A stretch of 64,000 nt of DNA from Rhodobacter sp. 24-YEA-8 (GCF_900105075.1 NZ_FNSK01000001.1:2949001-3013000), one strand, 5' to 3'. Positions 27,095-38,245 are shown, counted from the first letter of the stretch. Translations and numbers: made by a program. The notes: generated by a model not told the origin, from the sequence alone.

Positions 27095-28213
27095 ATGAAA
27101 CTCTCGATCGAACGCGCATCGCTTCTCAAGGCGCTGGCTCAGGCTCAATCCGTTGTCGAGCGGCGCAATACGATCCCGATCCTTGCCAATGTGCTGATCG
27201 AGGCAGAAGGCGCCCAGGTGTCCTTCCGCGCGACCGATCTGGATATCGAGGTGGTCGACCGGACCGATGCGATGGTCGAACGCGCCGGAGCAACCACGGT
27301 CTCGGCGGTCATGCTGCATGAAATTGTACGGAAACTGCCGGATGGAGCGCTGGTCAACCTGTCCGAAGATGGTGCCTCGGGGCGGCTGACGATCACAGCA
27401 GGGCGCTCGACCTTCAGCCTGGCGACGCTGCCGAAAGAAGATTTCCCGGTGATGGCGTCATCGGAATACAGCACGAATTTTTCGGCCCCCGCCACCGATC
27501 TGCGCCGGCTGTTCGACAAGGCGAAATTCGCAATTTCAACCGAAGAGACACGCTATTATCTCAATGGCGTTTATCTGCATGTTTCGACCGGCGATGATGG
27601 CCCGGTCCTGCGCGCGGTAGCGACCGATGGTCACCGTCTGGCACGGATCGATGCTCCGCTGCCGGCGGGAGCCGAAGAGATGGCTGGCGTGATCGTGCCG
27701 CGCAAAACCGTCAACGAGCTGCGCAAGCTGCTTGATGATGATGAGGCGAAAATCGCGGTTTCGGTTTCAGAAACCAAGATCCGCTTCGCGACCCCGGCGA
27801 TTACGCTGACCTCGAAAGTGATCGACGGCACTTTCCCGGATTATACCCGCGTGATCCCGCAGCATAACACCCGCCGGCTTGAGGTTGACGCCAGCGAATT
27901 CGCCAAGGCGGTTGACCGGGTGGCGACGGTGTCGTCGGAGCGCTCGCGCGCGGTGAAGCTGTCGCTTGACGAGGATCGGCTGGTGCTTTCGGTCAATGCC
28001 CCGGACAGCGGTGCGGCGGAGGAAGAGCTCGCGGTCGCCTATGCCGATGAGCGGCTGGAAATCGGTTTCAACGCGAAATACCTGCTGGAAATCGCCAGCC
28101 AGGTGGATCGTGAGAATGCGGTGTTCCTGTTCAATTCATCAGGCGATCCGACGCTGATGCGCGAAGGCAATGACACATCGGCAGTTTATGTCGTGATGCC
28201 GATGCGCGTCTGA
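27095..28213 (+). CDS. dnaN: DNA polymerase III beta subunit (sliding clamp)
   Basis: The product has 372 residues, the normal beta-clamp length, with three repeated clamp domains. The N-terminus MKLSIERASLLKALAQAQSVVERRNTIPILANV-type sequence is diagnostic (only its beginning is quoted from 27095). The C-terminus ends VYVVMPMRV, the conserved P-M-R end that lines the peptide-binding pocket. It encircles DNA and tethers polymerase III. The ATG at 27095 is chosen because the family begins with MKL; the longer frame from 27071 has no support. recF lies 70 bases downstream. Confidence 0.97.
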   Translation: MKLSIERASLLKALAQAQSVVERRNTIPILANVLIEAEGAQVSFRATDLDIEVVDRTDAMVERAGATTVSAVMLHEIVRKLPDGALVNLSEDGASGRLTITAGRSTFSLATLPKEDFPVMASSEYSTNFSAPATDLRRLFDKAKFAISTEETRYYLNGVYLHVSTGDDGPVLRAVATDGHRLARIDAPLPAGAEEMAGVIVPRKTVNELRKLLDDDEAKIAVSVSETKIRFATPAITLTSKVIDGTFPDYTRVIPQHNTRRLEVDASEFAKAVDRVATVSSERSRAVKLSLDEDRLVLSVNAPDSGAAEEELAVAYADERLEIGFNAKYLLEIASQVDRENAVFLFNSSGDPTLMREGNDTSAVYVVMPMRV

Positions 28214-28221
28214 TCGGGCCA

Positions 28222-28241
28222 CCGGGGGCATTCGCCCCCGG
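28222..28241. repeat. Hairpin between dnaN and recF
   Basis: A perfect 8-bp stem, CCGGGGGC and GCCCCCGG, encloses ATTC. There is no T run, so it is more likely an mRNA-stabilising or attenuating hairpin than a full terminator. Confidence 0.5.
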
Positions 28242-28283
28242 CCCCCACAGCGTATTCTCTCAAGAGGAAATGTCCTGGCTGGT

Positions 28284-29363
28284 TTGACTGTCAGCTTGTT
28301 GTCTCTGTCGCATTTCCGCAGCCATCGGGCCCTGCGGCTGGAATTCGATGGCCGGCCGGTGGCGATTTCCGGAGCCAATGGCGCCGGAAAAACCAATATT
28401 CTGGAAGCGGTATCGCTTTTGTCACCCGGTCGCGGGTTACGCGGCGCGACTTCCGAGGAATTCATCCGCAGGCCCGAAGCAATCGGCTGGAAAATCACAG
28501 CGGATGTTTCAGGCCCGGGCGGGTTGCACCGGCTGGAGACCTGGGCCGAGCCGGGCGGGACGCGGCAGGTCCGGCTTGATGACAAGGGCTCGACCCAGCT
28601 GGCGCTTGGTCAGGTGATGCGGGTTCTGTGGCTGGTCCCGGCGATGGACCGGCTCTGGCTGGAAGGCGCCGAGGGGCGGCGCAAGTTCCTCGACCGTATG
28701 GCTTTGTCGTTTTTTCCCGACCATGCCGAGGCCGCGCTGGCCTATGAAAAGGCGATGCGGCAGCGCAACCGCCTGTTTCGCGACGACGTCAGTGACCCGC
28801 ATTGGTATTCCGCACTTGAGGCGCGGATGGCCGAGACCGGCGCGATCATCGCCGCCAACCGGAGCGCGGTGCTGGAGCGGATCAAAGCGGCCCAGGCCGG
28901 GGCGGTTTCGGCCTTTCCCCGTGCCGATCTCAGCCTGAGCCACCCGGAAGATGACAAGGGCAATCTTGCCGCCGCCCTGGCTTTGGGCCGGCGGCGTGAT
29001 ATGGCGGCAGGCCGGGCGCTGATCGGGCCGCATCGTGCCGATCTCGAGGCGGTCTACAGCGACAAGGGCGTGCCGGTCGCCATGTGCTCTACCGGCGAGC
29101 AGAAGGCGCTTCTCATCTCGCTGATCCTTGCCAATGCGCGCGCTCTGGCGGCCGAGACCGGTTTCGCGCCGGTTTTGCTGCTGGATGAGGTGGCGGCGCA
29201 TCTCGACCCGGGCCGGCGGGCGGCGCTGTATGACGAGATCTGTGCGCTTGGCGCCCAGGCACTGATGACCGGGACGGATGCATCCCTGTTTGACAGCCTT
29301 GGCGGAAGGGCGCAGACACTGGTTGTCGCCGCAGATGGCAACCAGTCAGGAGTGACCCAATGA
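28284..29363 (+). CDS. recF: DNA replication and repair protein RecF
   Basis: The product has 359 residues. Visible motifs are the N-terminal SHFRSHRALRLEF, Walker A GANGAGKTNILEA (about residues 31-43), the signature region STGEQKALLISLILANA and Walker B LLLDEVAAHLD. RecF loads RecA at gaps with RecO and RecR. No ATG fits: the annotated start is TTG at 28284, but an in-frame CTG at 28275 sits at a better distance from the AGAGGAAA site (28263-28270). The true start is therefore uncertain by three codons and appears non-ATG either way. The stop overlaps the next gene by ATGA. Confidence 0.95.
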   Translation: MTVSLLSLSHFRSHRALRLEFDGRPVAISGANGAGKTNILEAVSLLSPGRGLRGATSEEFIRRPEAIGWKITADVSGPGGLHRLETWAEPGGTRQVRLDDKGSTQLALGQVMRVLWLVPAMDRLWLEGAEGRRKFLDRMALSFFPDHAEAALAYEKAMRQRNRLFRDDVSDPHWYSALEARMAETGAIIAANRSAVLERIKAAQAGAVSAFPRADLSLSHPEDDKGNLAAALALGRRRDMAAGRALIGPHRADLEAVYSDKGVPVAMCSTGEQKALLISLILANARALAAETGFAPVLLLDEVAAHLDPGRRAALYDEICALGAQALMTGTDASLFDSLGGRAQTLVVAADGNQSGVTQ

Positions 29364-29788
29364 CCCCGCAGCGCGTTACCCTGATCACCCTCGGCGTGGC
29401 CGATCTGACCGCCGCGCGCGCCTTTTATGCGCGGCTGGGCTGGCAGGAACATGGCGAGAGCCAGGAGGGGGTTGCCTTCTTCCAGATCAACGGTCTGGCG
29501 CTGGCCTTGTTCGGGCGCGAGGCGCTGGCCGCAGATCAGGGACGGCCCGGCGCCGCGCTTGGCAGCGGCGCGGTGACGCTGGCGCAGAATTTCGCGACAG
29601 AGGCCGAAGTTGACGCGGCCTATGCTGCGGCGCTGGCGGCCGGCGCAACCGCGCTGAAAGCGCCGGAAAAAGTGTTCTGGGGCGGCTATTCCGGCTATTG
29701 GTCCGATGCGGATGGCCATGTCTGGGAAGTGGCGATGAACCCATACTGGCCGCTGAATGCCGATGGCAGCCTGACATTGCCGGGCTGA
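29360..29788 (+). CDS. VOC (glyoxalase/bleomycin resistance) family protein
   Basis: The product has 142 residues and one vicinal-oxygen-chelate domain. It opens with RVTLITLGVADLTAARAFYA and ends in the typical block GYSGYWSDADGHVWEVAMNPYW. The beta-alpha-beta-beta-beta repeat is evident from the alternating hydrophobic pattern. Substrate is unknown; members include dioxygenases, isomerases and drug-binding proteins. The start is coupled to the recF stop (ATGA), so it is expressed with dnaN/recF. Coupling to a replication gene need not mean a shared function. Confidence 0.85.
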   Translation: MTPQRVTLITLGVADLTAARAFYARLGWQEHGESQEGVAFFQINGLALALFGREALAADQGRPGAALGSGAVTLAQNFATEAEVDAAYAAALAAGATALKAPEKVFWGGYSGYWSDADGHVWEVAMNPYWPLNADGSLTLPG

Positions 29789-29791
29789 CCC

Positions 29792-30412
29792 ATGACCGTG
29801 ACCCTGTGGCAATTGCTGGTCTATGCCGGCGCGATGGCAGCACTCTGGGCCGTGCCGGGGCCGGTCTGGGTCGCATTGCTGGCGCGGGCGCTTTCGGGCG
29901 GCTTTGCGGCTGCCTGGCCGCTGGCGGTGGGGGTAGCGCTTGGCGATCTGGCCTGGCCCTTTGCCGCAATCATGGGGATGAGCTGGATCCTCAGCCAATA
30001 TGGCGGGTTTCTCGAGATCCTGCGCTGGCTGGCGGCAGCGATTTTCCTTCTGATGGGGATCATGCTGCTGCGTACGCCCGGCGGTGCAGTTACCGCCGAC
30101 AGCCGGCTCACACGGCCCGGGCTGATCGCAGGTTTTACCGTCGGCCTTGCGGCGGTGATCGGCAACCCCAAGGCGATCCTGTTTTACATGGGCGCGCTGC
30201 CCGGATTCTTCTCGCTTGATCAGCTGACCCGCTGGGACATTCTGGCGATCATCTCGATTTCCGCCTTTGTGCCGATGCTTGGAAACCTTGCCCTCGCGCT
30301 GTTTCTCGACCGGGCGCGGGCGCTGTTGCAAAGCCCGTCGGCGTTGCGGCGGCTCAACATCGCGGCAGGGGTCATGCTGATCGTCGTCGCCCTGCTTATC
30401 CCCTTTCTCTGA
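29792..30412 (+). CDS. LysE/RhtB family exporter
   Basis: The product has 206 residues with about six hydrophobic segments, the usual LysE/RhtB size. The family motif is visible at the N-terminus: AVPGPVWVALLARALSGGFAAA. Another conserved element is GLAAVIGNPKAILFYMG, near the middle. Such proteins export amino acids or small metabolites by proton exchange. Substrate is unknown here. It starts 3 bases after the VOC gene, in the same run as recF, and lies before the gyrB promoter. Confidence 0.85.
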   Translation: MTVTLWQLLVYAGAMAALWAVPGPVWVALLARALSGGFAAAWPLAVGVALGDLAWPFAAIMGMSWILSQYGGFLEILRWLAAAIFLLMGIMLLRTPGGAVTADSRLTRPGLIAGFTVGLAAVIGNPKAILFYMGALPGFFSLDQLTRWDILAIISISAFVPMLGNLALALFLDRARALLQSPSALRRLNIAAGVMLIVVALLIPFL

Positions 30413-30435
30413 CTACAAAATCTTGTGGCAGATGC

Positions 30436-32944
<2,509 letters not shown>

Positions 32945-32954
32945 TCAAAGCATA

Positions 32955-32998
32955 AAGAAAAAACCCCGCGAAGCAGGCGCTTTGCGGGGTTTTTCTTT
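32955..32998. terminator. Bidirectional terminator between gyrB and the carboxynorspermidine dehydrogenase gene
   Basis: Stem arms AAAGAAAAAACCCCGC and GCGGGGTTTTTCTTT pair around a 13-base loop, giving a T run on either strand. It lies 10 bases after the gyrB stop and just after the stop of the convergent gene on the minus strand. Confidence 0.93.
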
Positions 32999-33003
32999 GT
33001 CTG

Positions 33004-34239
33004 TCAGTAGCTGAGCAGCCGGTCGCCATCCTTGTCGATGATGCGTGTCGGCAGGCCGATTTCGTTAAGAAGATTGATAAAAGGCTTCGGATCCAGCTCT
33101 TCGGCATTAACCATGGTGCCGACATCCCAGAGGCCCTCGGCGATCAGAACCGCAGCAGCAACCGGCGGCACACCAGCGGTATAGCTGATGCCCTGGCTGC
33201 CAACCTCTTCGTAGGCCTCCTTGTGATCGGCGGTGTTGTAGATCATCACCTCGACCGGCTGACCGTCTTTCTCGCCTTTGACGAAATCGGCGATCAGCGT
33301 TTTGCCGGTATAGCCCGGCGCCAGGGTTGCCGGATCGGGCAGCACGGCCTTGACCACTTTCAGTGGGATGACTTCCTGCCCTTCGGCGGTCTTCACCGGT
33401 TGTTCAGACAAAAGCCCGAGGTTTTTCAACACGGTAAAGACGTTGATGTAGTGGTCGCCAAAGCCCATCCAGAATCGCACATCGGCCTGGGGGTAGTTTG
33501 CGGCAAGGCTGTGGACCTCGTCATGACCTGACATATAGGCCTTTTGCGGGCCGACAACCGGCAGATCCCAGGTCTTGCCGATCTCGAACATCCGGTTTTC
33601 CTGCCAGACACCGCCCTGCCAGGAATAGACCGTGCCGGTGAACTCGCGGAAGTTGATCTCGGGATCGAAATTGGTCGCGAAATACTTGCCATGCGAACCG
33701 GCATTGATGTCGACAATGTCGATCTCGTTAACCTTATCCATCATATCGGCCGCAGCACGGGCCCAGACGTTAACCACGCCCGGGTCGAAACCGATGCCCA
33801 GAACGGCCGTCACGCCCGCCGCTTTGCAGGCGTCGCGCTTTTTCCATTCATAATTGCCATACCAGGGCGGCGTCTCGCAGATCTTAGTCGGATCTTCATG
33901 AATTGCGGTATCAATATAAGCGACGCCGGTTTCGATACAGGCGTCCAGCACCGTCATATTCACGAAAGGAGAGCCCACATTGATGACGATCTGAGCCCCG
34001 GTTTCCCGGATCAGCGCCGCCACCGCCTTGCTGTCCATTGCGTCGACCGAATGGGCTTCAAAGCGACCTGCGACTTTCATCGCGTTTTTCTCATGGACTG
34101 AGGCAATGATCGCCTCGGCCTTGGGCTTCGTGCGGCTGGCGATATGCAGCTCCCCAAGGCGGTCATTCAGCTGCGCCGCCTTATGCGCCACCACCTGAGC
34201 GACGCCACCGGCGCCAATGATCAACACGTTGCGTTTCAT
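33004..34239 (-). CDS. Carboxynorspermidine/carboxyspermidine dehydrogenase (saccharopine dehydrogenase family)
   Basis: The product has 411 residues. The N-terminal Rossmann motif VLIIGAGGVAQVVAHKAAQL binds NADPH. It joins aspartate semialdehyde to a diamine (diaminopropane or putrescine), giving carboxynorspermidine or carboxyspermidine by reductive condensation. Typical blocks are INVGSPFVNMTVLDACIE and GFDPGVVNVWAR. The ATG at 34239 has a strong AGAGGAGG binding site about 10 bases upstream; a longer frame to 34518 lies over the next gene. It follows the decarboxylase gene after 50 bases, so the two make one operon in pathway-reverse order. In alphaproteobacteria this pair usually makes spermidine from putrescine. 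Confidence 0.93.
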   Translation of the reverse strand: MKRNVLIIGAGGVAQVVAHKAAQLNDRLGELHIASRTKPKAEAIIASVHEKNAMKVAGRFEAHSVDAMDSKAVAALIRETGAQIVINVGSPFVNMTVLDACIETGVAYIDTAIHEDPTKICETPPWYGNYEWKKRDACKAAGVTAVLGIGFDPGVVNVWARAAADMMDKVNEIDIVDINAGSHGKYFATNFDPEINFREFTGTVYSWQGGVWQENRMFEIGKTWDLPVVGPQKAYMSGHDEVHSLAANYPQADVRFWMGFGDHYINVFTVLKNLGLLSEQPVKTAEGQEVIPLKVVKAVLPDPATLAPGYTGKTLIADFVKGEKDGQPVEVMIYNTADHKEAYEEVGSQGISYTAGVPPVAAAVLIAEGLWDVGTMVNAEELDPKPFINLLNEIGLPTRIIDKDGDRLLSY

Positions 34240-34289
34240 GGGGAAACCGCCTCCTCTTGAGTGCTGGGGAAGGGGGGACTGCCTGGGCC

Positions 34290-35384
34290 TCAGCCGAGAC
34301 TGTCCCGGTAATCGGCATAGCCGAATTCGCGTGCGACAGTGAGCGAGCCATCCAGCTCTCTCACCACGATGGACGGCATTTTCACGCCATTGAACCAGTT
34401 CTTCTTGACCATTGTATAGCCGGCCGCATCCGGGATCGAGATCCGGTCGCCAATCTGCAAAGGCGCTTTGAACCCATACTCGCCATAAATATCGCCGGCG
34501 AGACAGCTCTTGCCGCAAACCATAAAGCGATGCGGCCCGGTATCGTCCATCCGGGCGCTTTCGCGGTAGATCAAGAGGTCAAGCATATGCGCTTCGACCG
34601 AGGAATCCACGATGGCAAGGTCTTTGCCATTGTTCAGCACGTCGAGCACCGTCACTTCCAGCGTGGTCGTGTTGGTGATCGAGGCTTCGCCAGGCTCAAG
34701 GAACACCTGGACGCCGAACCGGTCCTGGAAGACCCGAAGCCGCTCGGCCAGGGCTTTCAGCGGGTAACCTTCGCCAGTAAAATGAATGCCACCACCAAGG
34801 CTGACCCAGTTCAGACGGCGCAAAAGCGGGCCGAATTCTTCTTCGATCCGCGAGAGCTGGCTGTCAAACAGCGCGAAATCGCGATTCTCGCAATTGTAAT
34901 GGATCATGAAACCGGAAATCCGGTCCATCACCCGCTCGATCTTTGCCTGATCCCATTCGCCGAGGCGCGAAAACGGTCGCGCCGGGTCAGCGAGGTCGAA
35001 GCCGCTGGTCGAAAACCGCGGGTTCAGCCGCAGCCCACGCTGGATCTGTGCCGACTGATTGTCGAACCGTTCCATCTGGCTGATCGAGTTGAAGATGATC
35101 TTATCGGCATAGCCAACCGCTTCTTCGATCTCGTGATCCGCCCAACCCACGGAATAGGCGTGGGTTTCTTTGCCGAACTTCTCGCGCCCCAGGCGCAGCT
35201 CGTAAAGCGAGGAGGAGGTCGTGCCATCCATGTGCCGCGCCATCTGGTCAAATACCGGCCAGGTCGCGAAACATTTCAGCGCCAGCAGGCATTTCGCGCC
35301 CGACAGGCTGCGAAGCTCATCCATGATCGCCATATTCCGCGCCAGTGCGGTGCGATCGATCAGGTAATAGGGCGTCTGGATCAT
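34290..35384 (-). CDS. nspC: Carboxynorspermidine/carboxyspermidine decarboxylase
   Basis: The product has 364 residues and is a pyridoxal-phosphate enzyme of the alanine-racemase-like fold (type III). The Lys that binds the cofactor is in LLALKCFATWPVF (about residues 33-45). Later blocks include SLGGGIHFTGEGYP and FLEPGEASITNTTTLEVTV, which hold phosphate-binding and substrate residues. CGKSCLAGD supplies the active-site Cys from the partner subunit. It removes the carboxyl group from the dehydrogenase product to give norspermidine or spermidine. The start ATG at 35384 has a GGGGGA-type binding site. It is upstream of the dehydrogenase in the same operon. Confidence 0.93.
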   Translation of the reverse strand: MIQTPYYLIDRTALARNMAIMDELRSLSGAKCLLALKCFATWPVFDQMARHMDGTTSSSLYELRLGREKFGKETHAYSVGWADHEIEEAVGYADKIIFNSISQMERFDNQSAQIQRGLRLNPRFSTSGFDLADPARPFSRLGEWDQAKIERVMDRISGFMIHYNCENRDFALFDSQLSRIEEEFGPLLRRLNWVSLGGGIHFTGEGYPLKALAERLRVFQDRFGVQVFLEPGEASITNTTTLEVTVLDVLNNGKDLAIVDSSVEAHMLDLLIYRESARMDDTGPHRFMVCGKSCLAGDIYGEYGFKAPLQIGDRISIPDAAGYTMVKKNWFNGVKMPSIVVRELDGSLTVAREFGYADYRDSLG

Positions 35385-35485
35385 CGAATCCCCCCGGGTT
35401 GCAGCAGAGAACCAACGGCCACACGGCCAGAACGGCCATGTAGGGCCGCAGGCCCCCTGATGCAAGCATCATCGGTGCTGCTTAG

Positions 35486-35506
35486 CCCGCCGTCGGTGAC
35501 GGCGGG
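35486..35506. repeat. Hairpin between the esterase and nspC genes
   Basis: A perfect 9-bp stem, CCCGCCGTC and GACGGCGGG, has a three-base loop. It lies just 3' of the esterase gene on the minus strand. There is no long T run. It may still end or attenuate the esterase transcript. Confidence 0.5.
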
Positions 35507-35520
35507 ATGACAGAAAGCTG

Positions 35521-36348
35521 TCACTTTGCTGCGAACCAGGCCCAGGCATCGGCGGCAATGGCGGGCGCCGCGTCATAGAACCAGTGATCGTGATCGGGGA
35601 TCACCACCAGGTCGGTCGGATGCCCGGCAGCGGCCAGAAGCTGTGCCGACTGCCGCACCTGGACAAGCGGAAACAGGCGATCCTGATCGCCGACATAGAT
35701 CCGGACCGGCACCGGGTTTTCCGGCTGACCGGTCGCAAAGAACGCCCCGGCATGAGCCACGATCGCCCGCACGCCCGCAGGCGGCCGGGCGGAAAGCGAG
35801 AGCGCCATATTCGCACCCGCCGAATGTCCGAAAAGGTAAATCCGGCTGCGATCTATTGCATAGAGATCGGCGGCATCGGCCAGAACCGCCTCGAGAAATT
35901 CGACACCATCGCGGCCGCCTGACCAGGCCTGGCTGTCAGCGGCATCCGGTGCAATCAGCATCAGGCCTTCGCGCTTTGCAATTTCCTGCCAGGGCGCCAG
36001 CATATCGCGCCCGTTGCGCCCCGAGCCGTGGAACAGGATCACGACAGGCGCGGTCTGGCCGGATTTCGCCCCGTCATAGCCGTACCATGTCCGGCTTACG
36101 CCATTCACCTCGAGGATATGCTCGCTGACGCCCGGAGCGGGGATGGCCGGTGCCGCGCTCTGGCGTGGCGCGGCAAGCGTCGCGTTAACAGTTTCGGTGA
36201 AATCCGCCCCGCCCGAGGGGGCAGGAACCGGGGACGGTCCCGTGGCTGGCTGCCAGTCCGGGATGAAGCGCGGCGCGGCAAGCAGAAACGCACCGCCCAA
36301 AAGCGTGAAAAAAACGAAAGAGAGGAGCGTGTTCAGGTAGCGTTTCAT
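35521..36348 (-). CDS. Exported alpha/beta hydrolase (PHB depolymerase/feruloyl-esterase-like)
   Basis: The product has 275 residues. An N-terminal hydrophobic segment (about 7-25) acts as a signal or anchor, followed by a Pro/Ala-rich linker to about residue 75. The hydrolase domain has the oxyanion region VILFHGSGRNGRDM, the nucleophile elbow GHSAGAN (Ser), an Asp in YVGDQDRLFP and a His in IPDHDHWFYD, so a complete triad is likely. It resembles the LpqC/feruloyl-esterase and PHB-depolymerase-type group that cleaves esters outside the cytoplasm. The true substrate is unknown. The ATG at 36348 is preferred to a TTG nine bases upstream. It is separated from nspC by a hairpin. Confidence 0.8.
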   Translation of the reverse strand: MKRYLNTLLSFVFFTLLGGAFLLAAPRFIPDWQPATGPSPVPAPSGGADFTETVNATLAAPRQSAAPAIPAPGVSEHILEVNGVSRTWYGYDGAKSGQTAPVVILFHGSGRNGRDMLAPWQEIAKREGLMLIAPDAADSQAWSGGRDGVEFLEAVLADAADLYAIDRSRIYLFGHSAGANMALSLSARPPAGVRAIVAHAGAFFATGQPENPVPVRIYVGDQDRLFPLVQVRQSAQLLAAAGHPTDLVVIPDHDHWFYDAAPAIAADAWAWFAAK

Positions 36349-36471
36349 TCCGGGCAATTTTCAGTATCTTTGGACAGGGTTCGCCTCCTGATTGCTGCCC
36401 GATTGAGACAACCAGAAGGCGTCATGGTGATTTGTTGGGTCCAACTTTCGGGAAACAGCAACAATCCAGGG

Positions 36472-37176
36472 TCAGATCATGCGGATCGTTTCCTTTCCAA
36501 CGGCCAAAACATAGCCGCGCCGGGCAATGGTCTTCACCAGAAGCTCGCTCACCAGTTGATTGCCAAGTGCGTCACGCAGGCGTTTGACCCGCGTGGCCCC
36601 TGCCGCCTCTTCGCAATCCGCCTCGGACCGGCCCGAGATCACCGCTTCGATCTGCACCCCGGTCAGCACTTCATCATCCATCCGTGCCTCTGCCAGCACA
36701 GAGAGCGTCTCCAGCGCGGCCTCGGTCAGGGTGAATTCCAGGTCGTTGATATAAACCGCCCGCGCCTCGCGTGAGATCATCAGCGAGGAGACCTGGATGC
36801 CTGACCGCTGGATCGCGCCGATCTTCTTGTTCAGCACGATGATCATCACAAGGAAAACCAGGGCCGCAACCAGAAGTGCAGACGAAAAGACCAGCAGCAC
36901 GAAAATCACCATCCGATAGCTGGTCAGAACCTCGGAAAAAGTGGTTCCGGATCCCGCCAGAATCTCAAGAAGCCGGATCTCGGCCCCGCTGCGCAGGTCG
37001 TCATTCTCGATAAAGATCCGCTCAACCCTTGCATTGAATGCATTGGCGTCGGGCAGGTTCAGGAACAGAAGCAAGGCGGCCGCGAACAGAATCAGCACGA
37101 TCCCGGCGATTCCGAAGGTCACGACCCGGTTGCCCTGTTTCAGGCTGTCAGTAACGAAGGAACCAGGCCCCGGCAT
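36472..37176 (-). CDS. Membrane-bound winged-helix transcriptional regulator with C-terminal DNA-binding domain
   Basis: The product has 234 residues. Two transmembrane helices (about 17-40 and 88-114) bracket a loop of about 47 residues that should face the periplasm. The C-terminal part (about 125-234) has the pattern of an OmpR/ToxR-type winged helix: FTLTEAALETLSVLAEA, then a segment with TRVKRLRDALGNQLV, and the wing LVKTIARRGYVLAV. The order is reversed relative to ToxR and CadC, where the DNA-binding part is N-terminal. The ATG at 37176 has a good AGAGGAAAG site. The start lies inside the 3' end of the small secreted protein gene (29-base overlap), so the two are coupled. The regulated genes are unknown. 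It may sense a periplasmic signal, perhaps through that partner. Confidence 0.75.
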   Translation of the reverse strand: MPGPGSFVTDSLKQGNRVVTFGIAGIVLILFAAALLLFLNLPDANAFNARVERIFIENDDLRSGAEIRLLEILAGSGTTFSEVLTSYRMVIFVLLVFSSALLVAALVFLVMIIVLNKKIGAIQRSGIQVSSLMISREARAVYINDLEFTLTEAALETLSVLAEARMDDEVLTGVQIEAVISGRSEADCEEAAGATRVKRLRDALGNQLVSELLVKTIARRGYVLAVGKETIRMI

Positions 37177-37432
37177 TCGCTTTCCTCTCATCCAGCCCCT
37201 CCGGCCCGAAAGTGGACAGGACATTGAGCAAAGTCCAGCCGCCGGCGGCAAGACGGGGTTTCAGCTCGGCTCCGGCCTTGCCCGGAGAGCAGTTGCCATC
37301 GGAAACCTGTGCCACCCCATAGTGGAGTTGCAACGGGTCGTCTTTCTTGGCCTTGTAATCTGCGTAGCAATCAGCCGCCGCAGGCCCGGCAAGGGCAAGC
37401 GCCAACAGGGCGGCAAGCATGGTTCTGATCAT
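37148..37432 (-). CDS. Small secreted protein coupled to the membrane regulator
   Basis: The product has 94 residues, starting MIRTMLAALLALALAG. A signal peptide is predicted with cleavage near AAA-DCYADY (about residue 20). The mature protein is about 74 residues and carries two cysteines (early in DCYADY and in GNCSPG) that could form a disulphide. I recognise no named domain. It overlaps the winged-helix regulator gene by 29 bases and precedes it, so the two form one unit. I chose the ATG at 37432, which has GGAG eight bases before; an ATG four codons upstream is also possible. A role as ligand or co-sensor for the regulator is inference. Confidence 0.7.
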   Translation of the reverse strand: MIRTMLAALLALALAGPAAADCYADYKAKKDDPLQLHYGVAQVSDGNCSPGKAGAELKPRLAAGGWTLLNVLSTFGPEGLDERKANAGAWFLRY

Positions 37433-37735
37433 CTCCGGCTCCATCGTCGGAATACTGCCCGTCCCTTAACGGGGCGTTATATTTCTCTGCTCAATCTGCG
37501 GAAATCCGCCTGGATATTCAATAACGAGCACGGCCTGACGGCGGTGATATCCCATATCACGCGCGTCGGGGGCGGCTGTTATGGCCTGGCCATGCGCCGA
37601 TATTGCGCGACCTGGGCGCTGCGGGCCAGGTCGGGTCATCCGCTGCAGGACGCTGACGGCCCTCCCGAATCCAGACCGGGGTCAGGGATGAGGACAGCGA
37701 CCGGCAGTGGCGCAACAAGACCCAAGGAGGCATTC

Positions 37736-38245
37736 GTGCAGCATTACAGGACAGCAGCGGCTCCGGCCCGGCAGAGCAACCAGTCGCATCCCGATGATTT
37801 CGATTTCGGCCAGGCCCGCGCGACGGGCAAGCCACGGAAAACAGCACGCCCCGGCCTCACCGCCGGTCTGATTGCCTTTGCTTTTGCCGTGTCGATGTTC
37901 TTGCCGGTCGGCGCAAAGGCGGAAGCCGCCTGGCAGCGCTATCCCGATCAGCTGAGCGAGCCGGTCCGTCCGGGCATTCAGCCAGAGGTGCTGAACGTGG
38001 ACAGCAAACGCGGGATGCGCCCCGGCTGGGACAAACCGCATCGCGCGCGTCTGCCCGGGGTCTGCGCGCTGCAGATCGACGGGCGCCGCGGCTACAGCGG
38101 CTATTCCGAGAATTGCCTGCGAAATCAGGGGCTGCGCGAAAAGCTGCCGCGTGACTGCGGCACTGCGGCCCGCGTTTTCGGGCAGCGCGACCGGCTGTTT
38201 TCCTCGGCCTGCCTGCGCGATTTCGGCTATCTGCTGCGCGATTGA
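37736..38245 (+). CDS. Hypothetical exported protein with conserved cysteines
   Basis: The product has 169 residues, starting from GTG at 37736 with a perfect AAGGAGG site six bases before. A hydrophobic stretch (about residues 42-60: LTAGLIAFAFAVSMFLPVG) after a basic, polar N-terminus fits a signal or a membrane anchor. The mature part has four Cys (CALQ, ENCLRN, RDCGT, SACLRD), which suggests a disulphide-rich periplasmic fold. I recognise no family. A competing long minus-strand frame covers this gene, but it lacks features beyond its first 86 residues (the ArsR remnant), so I take the plus-strand gene as real. Neighbours are divergent on the left and convergent on the right. Confidence 0.6.
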   Translation: MQHYRTAAAPARQSNQSHPDDFDFGQARATGKPRKTARPGLTAGLIAFAFAVSMFLPVGAKAEAAWQRYPDQLSEPVRPGIQPEVLNVDSKRGMRPGWDKPHRARLPGVCALQIDGRRGYSGYSENCLRNQGLREKLPRDCGTAARVFGQRDRLFSSACLRDFGYLLRD

